Part shown: piece by piece, positions 1-8,207 of the stretch
How the letters are laid out: the number at the start of each line of letters is the position of its first letter
How positions within the stretch are numbered: position 1 is the stretch's first letter
Assembly (NCBI RefSeq): GCF_011045025.1
Contig: NZ_JAAKZX010000005.1
Coordinates: 58,553 to 122,552 of the forward strand
Reading direction: 5' to 3'
Length of the DNA: 64,000 nucleotides
Source: Streptomyces ureilyticus
GTDB taxonomy: Bacteria > Actinomycetota > Actinomycetes > Streptomycetales > Streptomycetaceae
Made by a program: the position numbers and the translations under genes
Notes under the pieces: generated by a model
Told to the model about the DNA's origin: nothing
The model's database searches: none
The model's input: the letters and a program-made list of their open reading frames with translations, nothing else

Positions 1-149
1 GCCTCCGGACTTATCCGGGTGACGGCGAAGGGCACGCCCTCACCCACGGGTTCCGGTGTGCGTGCTTCGACGCGCGAGGCGCTGTCGGAGGCCGGGAGTC
101 GGCCGCGGTCGGCCGGTCGCTGCCGGGGCCGCAGCTTGTGAACTGTCAT
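1..149 (-). CDS. N-terminal part of an unidentified protein, cut by the window edge
   Basis: An open frame starts at an ATG at 147-149 and runs leftward off the window with no stop in 49 codons. The run GGGGAG lies 6 nt upstream of the ATG and is a good ribosome binding site. The peptide begins MTVHKLRPRQRPADRG and ends near VPFAVTRIS, which I cannot assign to a family. It is divergent from the tetR-type gene, so it is the natural candidate target of that regulator. The short readable length keeps confidence moderate. Confidence 0.45.
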   Translation of the reverse strand, partial: MTVHKLRPRQRPADRGRLPASDSASRVEARTPEPVGEGVPFAVTRISPE

Positions 150-173
150 GAGGCACTCCCCTGTGCCGGCTTT

Positions 174-215
174 CCTCGGGAAGTCCCGTCGGGACCTCGG
201 GAAGTCCCCTCGGGA
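174..215. repeat. Two tandem copies of a 21-bp unit
   Basis: Positions 174-194 and 195-215 are consecutive 21-bp units that differ at one base. Both begin CCTCGGGAAGTCCC. A 21-bp period puts both copies on the same DNA face, and they lie just upstream of the leftward gene in the divergent promoter region. They could be a two-site operator, which is inference. Confidence 0.5.
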
Positions 216-247
216 ACGAGGTGGTGCCTGCTATGCGTCGGCATATC

Positions 248-272
248 CGACGTATATTTACGACGTATACGT
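248..272. promoter_or_regulatory. Candidate TetR operator in the divergent promoter region
   Basis: CGACGTATA occurs at 248-256 and again at 261-269, 13 bp apart. The second copy overlaps the perfect 10-bp palindrome ACGTATACGT at 263-272. The stretch is A/T-richer than its surroundings and lies 76-100 bp before the tetR start, between the divergent genes. This is a usual place for an autoregulatory TetR site. Confidence 0.45.
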
Positions 273-347
273 ACAGATTGCCCCGGTCAGTGCGTAGAGT
301 CAACAGGAGTACGACCGCCACTCGGCCTGACCCTCTGGAGGCAACAC

Positions 348-1094
348 ATGGCCAAAGAGCCGGCCGCAGCACGGCAGAGGAACTCGGGAGGCGGTCCGGC
401 GCGTCGCGCCAGCGACCGCGGCCACTACGGTCGGCTGAGCCGGGAACGCGTGCTGGCCGCCGCCCTGGAACTGGTCGACCGCGAAGGGCTCTCGACGTTG
501 AGCATGCGCCGCCTCGGCGCCGAACTCGGCGTGGAGGCGATGGCGCTCTACCGGTACGCGGCGAGCAAGGACGCCCTGCTGGACGGTCTGGTCGAGGCCC
601 TGTACCTCGAACTGGAGGAACGGCTGGCCGCCGAGCCCGAGTCTTCCAGAACCGCTCAGGCGCCTGCCTGGCGCACCAGACTCCATCGCGTCGCACGGAC
701 GATGTACGACGTCTGCCTCGCCCATCCCCAGGCGGTTCCGCTGCTCGCCACGCGCATGCTGGCTGTTCCGCTCGCGCGGCGACCGGCGGCCGTCCTCGCG
801 GATCACGAGCGTGTGCTCGCCCTGCTGATGGAGGCCGGGTTCGACGCGGCCACCGCCTCCGCCGTCTTCCGCGCCTTCACCGCCTGGCTGCTGGGTTACG
901 TGTCCGTGGAGCTGCAGCCCATGGTGGACAACCCCGACGAACCCGACCCCGGTTTCCGTCTCGGGCTGCACCGCCTGTCGGCGCAGGAACTGCCGACGCT
1001 ACGGGAGACCGCCGCCTCACTCGCCGAGCAGAGCGGGCCCGAAGGCCTGGCGGCCGGGTTGGACGCCCTGCTCGACCGGTTCGCTCGGGAGTAG
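348..1094 (+). CDS. TetR/AcrR-family transcriptional regulator
   Basis: A 248-residue DNA-binding repressor. After a basic N-terminal tail, the helix-turn-helix spans about residues 30-75 (LSRERVLAAALELVDREG, then LSMRRLGAELGVEAMALYRY), the classic TetR signature. The rest is the helical ligand and dimer domain, closest in look to the TetR_C_1 (tetracycline repressor-like) group. The ATG at 348 was chosen over in-frame upstream codons because GGAGG precedes it at proper spacing and the homology begins after it. It is divergent from the gene cut at the left edge and probably controls that gene and itself. The ligand is unknown. Confidence 0.9.
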   Translation: MAKEPAAARQRNSGGGPARRASDRGHYGRLSRERVLAAALELVDREGLSTLSMRRLGAELGVEAMALYRYAASKDALLDGLVEALYLELEERLAAEPESSRTAQAPAWRTRLHRVARTMYDVCLAHPQAVPLLATRMLAVPLARRPAAVLADHERVLALLMEAGFDAATASAVFRAFTAWLLGYVSVELQPMVDNPDEPDPGFRLGLHRLSAQELPTLRETAASLAEQSGPEGLAAGLDALLDRFARE

Positions 1095-1118
1095 GCGGGA
1101 ACAGGCGGAACCGGACCG

Positions 1119-1928
1119 TCAGGTGTGCCGTCGCAGCATCTCGCTGAAGGGAGTGACGGGGCGGTCCAGGGGTTCGCCGTCCATCGTGATGTCGACCGCT
1201 TCGTTGAAGAAGGCGAGCCGGTCCTTGATCAGGGCCACGGCGGGCAGCGGCTCCTGGTAGCTCCAGACGATGTTGGACGGCACGTTCCCCTCGCCCCGCC
1301 AGGACCAGTACCGGGCCGTGCCCTTGTAGGGGCATCCGGTGCTGTGAGCGGTGGCTTCGAACAGGTCGAGGCGGACGTCCTCGCGGGGGATGTAGTAGCG
1401 GGTCGGCAGGCTGGTCTCGAAAAGCAGCACCGGGCGGTGGGTGTCGGCGACCAGCGTGCCGCCGATCTCGACACGGACATGGCGACTGCTGGGCAGGGCG
1501 TCGACGCGTTTGTGCGGGTCGCGGGGGTGGATGAAGATCTCTTCCTCCTCCTCGTACCAGTGGTCGAGCCCCCAGCCGGTGCGCCGGAACCACTCGAAGG
1601 CGATATGGCCGGCCAGATCGTCTGCGGGGAACGTCCAGGCCGCGTTCTCCAGCAGCTCGCCGGCGATCACCAGGTCGTAGAAGATCCGCGATCCGGTGTG
1701 CCGGCCCCTGGGCGGATTCTCGGCCGGGCGGAGGAGGTCCGTGCGGACCTCCTCGCGCGGGAAGGCGTAGAGCGGCACGGGGAAGTCGGGCTCCCAGACG
1801 AGGACCGGGTGGCGGCTGTCGACGACGGTGACGTCGCCCTTTTGGCCGCGCACCCAGCGTTCACTGGGTTCCCACAGGAGGCCTTCCGGGGTGGCGCGAA
1901 TGGACCGTGCGCCGGGGTGCGCGGTCAT
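1119..1928 (-). CDS. Tandem DUF427 protein
   Basis: A 269-residue cytoplasmic protein with two DUF427 domains, at about residues 25-130 and 145-250. Both carry the family hallmarks: the first has VVDSRHPVLVWEP and FPREEVRTDLL, the second VADTHRPVLLFE, YYIPREDVRLDLF and the Cys-Pro-Tyr-Lys-Gly region. The biochemical role of DUF427 is not established. It is transcribed toward the convergent tetR gene. The aldo/keto reductase upstream on the same strand ends 59 bp away, so co-transcription is possible. Confidence 0.85.
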   Translation of the reverse strand: MTAHPGARSIRATPEGLLWEPSERWVRGQKGDVTVVDSRHPVLVWEPDFPVPLYAFPREEVRTDLLRPAENPPRGRHTGSRIFYDLVIAGELLENAAWTFPADDLAGHIAFEWFRRTGWGLDHWYEEEEEIFIHPRDPHKRVDALPSSRHVRVEIGGTLVADTHRPVLLFETSLPTRYYIPREDVRLDLFEATAHSTGCPYKGTARYWSWRGEGNVPSNIVWSYQEPLPAVALIKDRLAFFNEAVDITMDGEPLDRPVTPFSEMLRRHT

Positions 1929-1987
1929 GACCCCTCTTTCTCCCCAGGGCTCGCGGGCGGCCGGTCGAGTGGCTGATGGCGGCCGAT

Positions 1988-2971
1988 TCAGTATGCCGCG
2001 TCCAGCCGGGCCCGCTGCTCCGGTGTCAGTTCCAGATCGACGGCGGCCAGGTTCTCCTCCAGTTGCACCACCGACGAGGCCCCGACGAGCGGGATAACCG
2101 GAAGCTCACCGCCCAGCAGCCAGGCGAGGACCACCTGGTTGACGGTCGCGCCGGTCTCGCGGGCGACTTCTTGCAGGGCAGTGAACCGGGCGGGGGTGCC
2201 CGGGTGGTCGTAGTCCGGCTGGAGCCTGTCCGGGCGGACGTAGGCGCCCTTCAGCAGGGGTGAGTAGGCGACCAGGGTCAGGTGGGGCTCGGCCTGCAGG
2301 TAGCCGAGCATGTCGGGGCCAACCGCGCCGAGGCTGCCGTCAGGGAAGAGGCCGCTGGGTAGGTCGGTCCGGGGCCGCAGGTAGCTGTGCTCGTACTGGA
2401 GCACCTCGTAGCCGGGGAGCCCTGCCGCGGTGGCCAGGGTGCGGGCGCGGTCCACGCGCCAGGTGGCCTGGTTGCTTACGCCGAGGAGGCCGACCGTGCC
2501 CTCTGCGACAAGGGCCGCGAAGCCGTCGACGGTCTCCTGCTGGGGCACAGTCGGATCGTCGATGTGGGCGTACAGCAGGTCCAGCTTCGCCACGCCGAGA
2601 CGCTCGCGGCTGCGCTCGGCGGACTCGCGGATCACCTTCGCCGACAGGCCCTCCGGGTTGTCGACGTAGCTGGTGCCGGGAGCGAGCGGGCGGGCGCCGA
2701 GCTTGGTGGCGATGACGATCTCGTCGCCGATGCCGCGGCTGCGCCGCCAGCGGCCGAGCAGTTCCTCGCTCTGGCCGCCCTGGCCGCCGTCCTCCCAGAA
2801 GGCGTAGTTGTCGGACGTGTCGATGAAGGTGCCGCCGGCCTCGACATAGCGGTCGAGGAGGGCGAAGGAGGTCTTCTCGTCCGTCCGCGAGCCGAAGAGC
2901 ATCGCGCCGAGCGCGAACACGCTCACCTCACGGCGGGTGGCCGGGTCGGTGCCGATCGTGCGGTACTTCAC
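1988..2971 (-). CDS. Aldo/keto reductase
   Basis: A 327-residue TIM-barrel NAD(P)H-dependent oxidoreductase that reduces aldehydes or ketones. The expected tetrad is visible: Asp and Tyr in TFIDTSDNYAFW, Lys in IVIATKLG and His in LLYAHIDDP. The C-terminal cofactor loop ends near IPLVGASS. The start is GTG with GGGAGG 7 nt upstream. The promoter just upstream has a MerR-type 19-bp spacer, so the gene is probably induced by an electrophile or another MerR ligand. The physiological substrate cannot be read from the sequence. Confidence 0.9.
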   Translation of the reverse strand: MKYRTIGTDPATRREVSVFALGAMLFGSRTDEKTSFALLDRYVEAGGTFIDTSDNYAFWEDGGQGGQSEELLGRWRRSRGIGDEIVIATKLGARPLAPGTSYVDNPEGLSAKVIRESAERSRERLGVAKLDLLYAHIDDPTVPQQETVDGFAALVAEGTVGLLGVSNQATWRVDRARTLATAAGLPGYEVLQYEHSYLRPRTDLPSGLFPDGSLGAVGPDMLGYLQAEPHLTLVAYSPLLKGAYVRPDRLQPDYDHPGTPARFTALQEVARETGATVNQVVLAWLLGGELPVIPLVGASSVVQLEENLAAVDLELTPEQRARLDAAY

Positions 2972-3013
2972 GGTGGTTCCTCCCGTTCGGCCGGTGGGTC
3001 CGGCTCAAACGGG

Positions 3014-3044
3014 AGTCTTCAGCTTGAAGCGCACTTCAAGTCAA
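3014..3044 (-). promoter_or_regulatory. MerR-type promoter of the aldo/keto reductase gene
   Basis: On the minus strand, TTGACT (3044-3039) and AAGACT (3019-3014) are separated by exactly 19 bp, the over-long spacing typical of MerR-activated promoters. The spacer contains a perfect dyad, CTTGAAG-N4-CTTCAAG, at 3023-3040. The -35 hexamer overlaps the end of the Nudix gene. No MerR gene is adjacent. The nearest in the window is at 55.2 kb. Confidence 0.6.
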
Positions 3045-3718
3045 GGGCTTTCGGGCCGGTCGGCGAACGGTCCCTCCAGCGCCGCCCACTGCAGCAGCAT
3101 GATGGTCTTCGCGTCGGCGATCTCGCCGGTTCGGATCATCTCCAGGGCCCGGCGGAAGGGTAGTTCGAGGATTTCGATGTCCTCACCCTCCTCGTCCAGG
3201 CCGCCGCCTTCGTGCGTGTGGGTCGAGGGGTCGTAGGCAGCGGCGTAGAAGCTGACGCGTTCGGTGACCGAGCCGGGGCTCATGTAGACGTCGAATACGT
3301 GTTGGATCTCGCCGATGGTGTGGCCGGTCTCCTCCACGACCTCGCGGCGTACGGCCAGTTCCGGGTGTTCGTCCTCGTCGTCGAGCAAGCCGCCCGGGGT
3401 TTCGATCAGCATGCCGTCGGGGTGGCCGTTGACGTAGACCGGGAAGCGGAACTGGCGGGTGAGCAGGACGGTTTCGCGTTCGGCGTCGTACAGGAGCATC
3501 GTGGCGCCGTTGCCGCGGTCGTGCGTTTCGCGTTCCTGGGTGGTCCAGGTGCCGTCGGCGTGCTGGAAGTCGAAGGTTGTGGTGCGTTCGACGTACCAGT
3601 GGCTGGACAGGAGTTTCACGTCTCGGACCTTGACCCGGGGGTTGCCGGTGAGGTCGCGGCCGGTCTGGTCGAGTTCAGTGCGGCCGCGGCGGTCCGGGGT
3701 GTCTATGCCGGCGGTCAT
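3041..3718 (-). CDS. Nudix hydrolase, ADP-ribose/GDP-mannose pyrophosphatase type
   Basis: A 225-residue pyrophosphohydrolase for nucleoside-diphosphate-linked compounds. The Nudix box lies around residues 118-142 (PGGLLDDEDEHPELAVR, then REVVEETG). All catalytic glutamates are present, but the glycine-to-first-glutamate spacing is one residue longer than the consensus. The downstream SPGSVTER resembles the SPG segment of ADP-ribose and GDP-mannose hydrolases. The ATG at 3718 was preferred over upstream in-frame codons because the conserved fold begins soon after it. The substrate is not resolved. Confidence 0.85.
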   Translation of the reverse strand: MTAGIDTPDRRGRTELDQTGRDLTGNPRVKVRDVKLLSSHWYVERTTTFDFQHADGTWTTQERETHDRGNGATMLLYDAERETVLLTRQFRFPVYVNGHPDGMLIETPGGLLDDEDEHPELAVRREVVEETGHTIGEIQHVFDVYMSPGSVTERVSFYAAAYDPSTHTHEGGGLDEEGEDIEILELPFRRALEMIRTGEIADAKTIMLLQWAALEGPFADRPESP

Positions 3719-3789
3719 CGGGCACGGTTCCGGCGGCGGGGACGAAGGACATGCAAGTTGCTCATGCCTGCTTTTATCACTTCTCCTGC

Positions 3790-3825
3790 CGCCGGTGGGT
3801 GGGAGGGCGTCCCCGCCCACCGGCG
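3790..3825 (-). terminator. Hairpin after the lysine-catabolic operon
   Basis: A perfect 10-bp stem (3790-3799 with 3816-3825, CGCCGGTGGG and CCCACCGGCG) encloses a 16-nt loop. It sits 28 bp past the stop of the leftward aldehyde dehydrogenase gene and upstream of the Nudix gene. There is no T-run, as is usual in Streptomyces terminators. Confidence 0.5.
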
Positions 3826-3853
3826 ACTCGCCAACACACAGTCCCCGGCCCCG

Positions 3854-5383
3854 TCAGAGAAAGCTAACCCCCTGCGCAAGCGCCAGCTCAGTGGAGTAGT
3901 TGATCGTGTTCGTCGCCGACCGCATGTACGCCTTCCACGCATCGGACCCCGACTCGCGCCCCCCGCCAGTGTCCTTCTCGCCCCCGAAGGCGCCCCCGAT
4001 CTCCGCTCCCGAGGTGCCGATATTGACGTTCGCGATCCCGCAGTCGGACCCGGCCGCGGACAGGAAGATCTCCGCCTCCTGCTGATCCCGCGTGAAGATG
4101 CTGGACGACAGCCCTTGGGGAACGTCGTTGTGCAGCGCGATCGCCTCGTCGAGCGTGTCGTACGTCAGCACGTACAGGATCGGGGCGAACGTCTCCTCCC
4201 GTACGACGTCGGTCTGTTCGTCGACACGGACGAGAGCCGGCTCTGTGTACGCGGCTGATGGCGCCGCCTCGGTCAGACGCCGGTTGCCGCCCGCCAGGAT
4301 CTTGCCGCCCTGGGCCTGGACACGCGCCAGGGCATCGTTCATGGCGTCAAGCGCCGCCGTCGTGATGAGCGGGCCGACCAGCGTCGTCTCGTCGAACGGG
4401 TCGCCGATCGGGAGCTTCCGGTACGCGGCGGTCAGACGCTCGACGACAGCGTCGGCGATGTCCCGGTGGACGATCAGGCGCCGCAGCGTCGTGCAGCGCT
4501 GGCCGGCCGTGCCCGCCGCGGCGAAGACTATGCCCTGGATGGCGAGGTCCAGGTCGGCGGACGGGGCGACGATCGTGGCGTTGTTGCCGCCGAGTTCCAG
4601 CAGACTGCGGCCGAAACGGGCCGCGACCCGGGGACCGACCTCGCGGCCCATGCGGGTGGAGCCGGTGGCGCTGACGAGCGCGACCCGGGCGTCGTCCACG
4701 AGCTTCTCGCCGACGGTGCGGTCGCCGAGCAGCAGACGGTGTACGTCGCGGGGGGCGCCGACCTCCTCAGCGGCCCGGTCCAGCAGCCTGTCGCAGGCCA
4801 GGGAGATCAGCGGGGTGAGTTCCGAGGGCTTCCAGATCACGGTGTCGCCGCAGACCAGGGCGACCGCGGTGTTCCAGGACCACACGGCGGCGGGGAAGTT
4901 GAAGGCGGAGATGACGCCGACGACGCCGAGAGGGTGCCAGGTCTCGGCGAGGCGGTGGCCGGGGCGTTCGGAGGCGATCGTGCGGCCGTACAGCTGGCGG
5001 GACAGGCCGACCGCGAAGTCGCAGATGTCGATCATTTCCTGGATCTCGCCGAGTGCTTCGGAGCGGATCTTGCCCGCTTCGATGGTGACGAGGTCGGCCA
5101 GGTCGCTCTTGTGCGCGCGCAGCAACTCGCCAAGGCGGCGGACGAGTTCACCGCGGCGCGGCGCCGGCGTGGTGCGCCAGGTCAGGAAGGCCGTACGGCT
5201 TGCCGCGATCGCCGCTTCGGTGTCGGCGTCGGTGGCGGCCGTCAGGCCGAAGAGGTTCTCGCCGGTGATGGGCGTACGCGCCTGGAAGTCGCTGCCCTCG
5301 GGGACGGCGGCCCCGATGTGGTCCAGGGCCGTACGGGCGCGGGCGCGCAGGTCGTCCGTGGTGGGCAGGGTGGTGCTGGTCAT
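3854..5383 (-). CDS. amaB: L-piperideine-6-carboxylate (aminoadipate semialdehyde) dehydrogenase, ALDH7-like
   Basis: A 509-residue NAD-dependent aldehyde dehydrogenase. It carries the ALDH motifs FNFPAAVWSWN, WKPSELTPL, LELGGNNA (general base Glu) and GQRCTTLRR (nucleophile Cys), plus the family's tail EKDTGGGRESGSDAWK. That tail and the FNFPAAVW segment are typical of the ALDH7/antiquitin group, which oxidises piperideine-6-carboxylate to 2-aminoadipate in lysine breakdown. It starts 11 bp after the HglS-like gene on the same strand, which strongly supports this role. The ATG at 5383 was chosen because upstream codons overlap that gene. The symbol is by analogy with Pseudomonas. Confidence 0.88.
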   Translation of the reverse strand: MTSTTLPTTDDLRARARTALDHIGAAVPEGSDFQARTPITGENLFGLTAATDADTEAAIAASRTAFLTWRTTPAPRRGELVRRLGELLRAHKSDLADLVTIEAGKIRSEALGEIQEMIDICDFAVGLSRQLYGRTIASERPGHRLAETWHPLGVVGVISAFNFPAAVWSWNTAVALVCGDTVIWKPSELTPLISLACDRLLDRAAEEVGAPRDVHRLLLGDRTVGEKLVDDARVALVSATGSTRMGREVGPRVAARFGRSLLELGGNNATIVAPSADLDLAIQGIVFAAAGTAGQRCTTLRRLIVHRDIADAVVERLTAAYRKLPIGDPFDETTLVGPLITTAALDAMNDALARVQAQGGKILAGGNRRLTEAAPSAAYTEPALVRVDEQTDVVREETFAPILYVLTYDTLDEAIALHNDVPQGLSSSIFTRDQQEAEIFLSAAGSDCGIANVNIGTSGAEIGGAFGGEKDTGGGRESGSDAWKAYMRSATNTINYSTELALAQGVSFL

Positions 5384-5394
5384 GACGCTCCTGT

Positions 5395-6792
5395 TCAGAG
5401 GGAAGAGGGGGTGAGGCCTAGCTGCTCGCTGACCTGCGCCAGGGAGGCGTTCTGCTGCTGGGCGTACAGGGCGTACGGGTCCAGTACGTCGCGTTCGATG
5501 GCGCCGGAGAGCCAAGCCGCGTCGTAGGCGGTGCCCTCTTGGTCGTTGTTGCGGGTGCCCTCGCCGCTCAGGTTGGACTGGAAGATGCCGGCGGCGGAGC
5601 GGGGCAGGAAGTCCTCGTAGACGATGGGTTCGGCGTGCGCCCAGCCCTGCCGCACCAACTCGCTGATGCCTGCAGGCGGCTTGCTGCCGTCCCGAGGGCG
5701 GTCGTCGGCGAGCTGGTAGGTGAAGTAGGCCAACTCATCGGCGGCGAGCTCCTGTTCGGTGCCGGGCATGTGGCGTTCCCACAGCGCGCGGGCGATGTCG
5801 CTGCGCGCTTCGCCCGGCTTCGCGGACGCCTGTTCGTCGATCTGGGCGAGGAGTTCGTCGTAGAGGGCGCGGCCCTCGCGGGTGAGGGCGATGCCGCGGG
5901 CCTCTACCTCGCCGAAGCGGACGCGGAGGGCGCCGCTGGTGACGGTGCCGTCGGGGGCGCGCATCGCGCGGGGTTCGGCGAGGGCGCGGAAGGAGGTCTG
6001 GCGCAGCAGGACGTCGGGGCCCTTCCAGGCCGGCGGGCCCTGGATGGTGTCGATCATCTCGATGCCGCGGTCCGTCATACGGCGGTAGAGGTCGTCGATG
6101 TCGAGGACGCGCGGGGTGAGGTGGTTGATGTGGGTGCTGCGTACGCCGCCGATGTCGGCGGCGACGGCCGAGATCCGCTCCAGGGTCTCGTACCACGCCT
6201 TGTCGACCGGCTCCGGCGACAACTCGAAGGCTTGCACGGCTAGTTGGAGGAGTCGCTCGGCGTCGTCCTCGGGCAGTTCGCGCTCGGCCGCCGCGCGGTC
6301 GGCCAGGGTGAGCAGCTCGGGCGGGAACAGTTCGCGGCGGGCGAGGAAGGCTTCCAGACGTGAGCGCAGGTCGGCGTCGAAGAAGCGGGGGTCGGCCGGG
6401 GTGAGCATGGAGGTGAACACCCGGAAGGGGTTACGTGCCAACTCCTCGCCGTCGACCGGGCGGAAGGCGGTGGAGATGACGGGTACGGCGCTGGCGGCGG
6501 CCTCGCGCAGATCGTAGAAGCCGACGGGGTGCATGCCCAAAGCGCCGAAGATGCGGGCCACTTGTTGGAGTTCCAGTGGTGTTCCGACCCTGATGGCGCC
6601 GTGCCGTTCGGCGGTCACGCGACTGATGGAGCCCAGGCGTTCAGCGTCGGCCCCCTGCTCGCGCAGGACGTCCTCGTTGACCTCGCGGGAGACGTCCACG
6701 AGCGTGGTGTAGGCGGGAACCTCCTGGCCGTACATCTGCGACAGTCGCGCCGCGAATGCGGCTCGCAGCTGCCACTGACTGATCATTGACAT
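5395..6792 (-). CDS. hglS: 2-Oxoadipate dioxygenase/decarboxylase (DUF1338, HglS-like)
   Basis: A 465-residue member of the DUF1338 family, whose characterised member HglS converts 2-oxoadipate to D-2-hydroxyglutarate with O2 and a metal. The family's two His and one Glu metal ligands are visible as H64 (TAERHGAIR), H221 or H224 (RSTHINHLTP) and E295 (RFGEVEARG), close to the positions known in the Pseudomonas enzyme. The ATG at 6792 has GAAAGG 8 nt upstream. A later ATG two codons on is less well placed. It is co-transcribed with the amaB-like gene and follows the FAD oxidoreductase by 55 bp. Confidence 0.9.
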   Translation of the reverse strand: MSMISQWQLRAAFAARLSQMYGQEVPAYTTLVDVSREVNEDVLREQGADAERLGSISRVTAERHGAIRVGTPLELQQVARIFGALGMHPVGFYDLREAAASAVPVISTAFRPVDGEELARNPFRVFTSMLTPADPRFFDADLRSRLEAFLARRELFPPELLTLADRAAAERELPEDDAERLLQLAVQAFELSPEPVDKAWYETLERISAVAADIGGVRSTHINHLTPRVLDIDDLYRRMTDRGIEMIDTIQGPPAWKGPDVLLRQTSFRALAEPRAMRAPDGTVTSGALRVRFGEVEARGIALTREGRALYDELLAQIDEQASAKPGEARSDIARALWERHMPGTEQELAADELAYFTYQLADDRPRDGSKPPAGISELVRQGWAHAEPIVYEDFLPRSAAGIFQSNLSGEGTRNNDQEGTAYDAAWLSGAIERDVLDPYALYAQQQNASLAQVSEQLGLTPSSL

Positions 6793-6847
6793 GGTCCGGG
6801 CCTTTCGATCGGAATTCACACCGCTCCGGATTCACACCACTCGGGGT

Positions 6848-8020
6848 TCACACCACGTGCGCTTCGGGGCGGATCTCGGCGCCGTGGCGGAACCGGTCGG
6901 CGCTGAGCGGGGAGATGTCGGTGAACGGCTCGCGCTCCAGGTACAGGTCGCGTACGACCTCGCCGACAGCGGGCGCCTGGAGGAATCCGTGGCCCGAAAA
7001 CCCGGCTACGTAAAGGAAGTTGGACAGTTCACCGGAGCGGCCGATCAGTGCGTTGTGGTCGGGTGTGATCTCGTACAGGCCTGCCCAGCCGTCGACGGTT
7101 CTCATGTCGGCCAGTGCGGGGGCCCGTTCGCGGGCGACAGTGCGGAACAGCTCAAGCCATTCCGGGGTCCAGGTGGTGTCGAAGCCGTCCTTCTCGCCGG
7201 GGTCGGCCAGGCCGAACAGCAGGCCGTCGTCGCTGTTGTGGAAGTAGGCCGAGGACGAGAAGTCGATGGTGAACGGGATACGGGGCGCGGGCGGCGTGAG
7301 CGGTTCGGTGAACGCCAACTGCCGCCGTACGGGCCGGACCGGGAGATGGACGCCGGCCATGGCGCCGATCCGCCCCGACCAGGCTCCTGCCGCGCAGACG
7401 ACGGTGCCGCAGGCGATGCGGCCCTGGCTGGTACGTACGCCGACGACCTGGTCCCCGGCCGTGTCGAGGCCGGTGACCGCGGTGTGCGTGGCGATGGTGA
7501 CGCCGGCGCGGGCGGCGGCCTGCGCGTATCCGTTGACGACCAGGCCGGGGCGGCAGTGCCCGTCGGCGGGCGAGTACGCGGCGACCACGAGGCCGTCAGT
7601 GCTGACGTAGGGGCACAGCTTCTGCGCTTCCTCGGGGCCGATCATGCGGCTCGGCACGCCCAGGCCGTTCTGGATGGCGACGCTGGTCTCGAAGGCGGCG
7701 GCCTGCTGTTCGCTGGTGAGGAGGAAGAGGTAGCCGACGGTGTCGAGCTTGATGTCGGCGCCCGGGCGGTGGGGGAATTCCTGATAGGCGCGCAGGCTGC
7801 GGTTGCCCAGTTCGATGTTGAGGGGGTCGGAGAACTGGGCGCGGATGCCGCCGATCGGCTTGCCCGAGCTACCGCGGCCGAGGTCGTCGCGTTCGACGAC
7901 GACGATGTCGCGCACGCCGGCCTCGGCGAGGTGGAACGCGATGCTCGCACCCATCACGCCGCCCCCGATGATCACCACATCGGCGGAGGTCGGAACGGTG
8001 CGGAAAGCGGAGGAGGACAA
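6848..8020 (-). CDS. FAD-dependent amino-acid oxidoreductase (DAO family)
   Basis: A 390-residue flavoprotein. It opens with a dinucleotide-binding fold (ADVVIIGGGVMGASIAFHLAEAG), then SSGKPIGGIRAQF and a C-terminal FAD motif near YVAGFSGHGFLQAP. The architecture matches D-amino-acid or sarcosine-oxidase-type enzymes. Leading an operon with HglS- and AmaB-like genes, it may oxidise pipecolate or D-lysine-derived cyclic imino acids, as AmaA does in Pseudomonas. That substrate is inference. The TTG start at 8020 has GGGAG 9 nt upstream and places the Rossmann motif about 13 residues in. Upstream codons would add a non-conserved tail. Confidence 0.8.
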   Translation of the reverse strand: MSSSAFRTVPTSADVVIIGGGVMGASIAFHLAEAGVRDIVVVERDDLGRGSSGKPIGGIRAQFSDPLNIELGNRSLRAYQEFPHRPGADIKLDTVGYLFLLTSEQQAAAFETSVAIQNGLGVPSRMIGPEEAQKLCPYVSTDGLVVAAYSPADGHCRPGLVVNGYAQAAARAGVTIATHTAVTGLDTAGDQVVGVRTSQGRIACGTVVCAAGAWSGRIGAMAGVHLPVRPVRRQLAFTEPLTPPAPRIPFTIDFSSSAYFHNSDDGLLFGLADPGEKDGFDTTWTPEWLELFRTVARERAPALADMRTVDGWAGLYEITPDHNALIGRSGELSNFLYVAGFSGHGFLQAPAVGEVVRDLYLEREPFTDISPLSADRFRHGAEIRPEAHVV

Positions 8021-8155
8021 CGGGCCACGCTCCCATCCATGAGCCGCCCTGCGGAACCTGGACGGGTTGTCCGTCCCGCGGGCGTCGGGGTCGTCAATAC
8101 GGGGGTGCCGAGCGGCTTTCTGCCATCTGTGCTGTGCGTCATCGTGCAGCAACCC

Positions 8156-8179
8156 AACCGTTGACGTCTATCAACGGTT
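8156..8179. promoter_or_regulatory. Inverted-repeat operator between the divergent oxidoreductase and lysR genes
   Basis: A perfect inverted repeat, AACCGTTGA-N6-TCAACGGTT, at 8156-8164 and 8171-8179. It lies 28 bp before the lysR start and 135 bp before the oxidoreductase start. The length and divergent position are those of a LysR-type regulatory site controlling the catabolic operon and lysR itself. Confidence 0.65.
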
Positions 8180-8207
8180 AATGCTTCTGATCTTTTACGA
8201 TCCCTGA

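Noticed and set aside
1125..1976. Long open frame opposite the double-DUF427 gene
   Set aside because: It is the antisense shadow of a clearly conserved gene. Long reverse frames are usual at this base composition, and the peptide shows no family pattern. The same applies to the many other antisense frames over real genes, for example 58267-60675.
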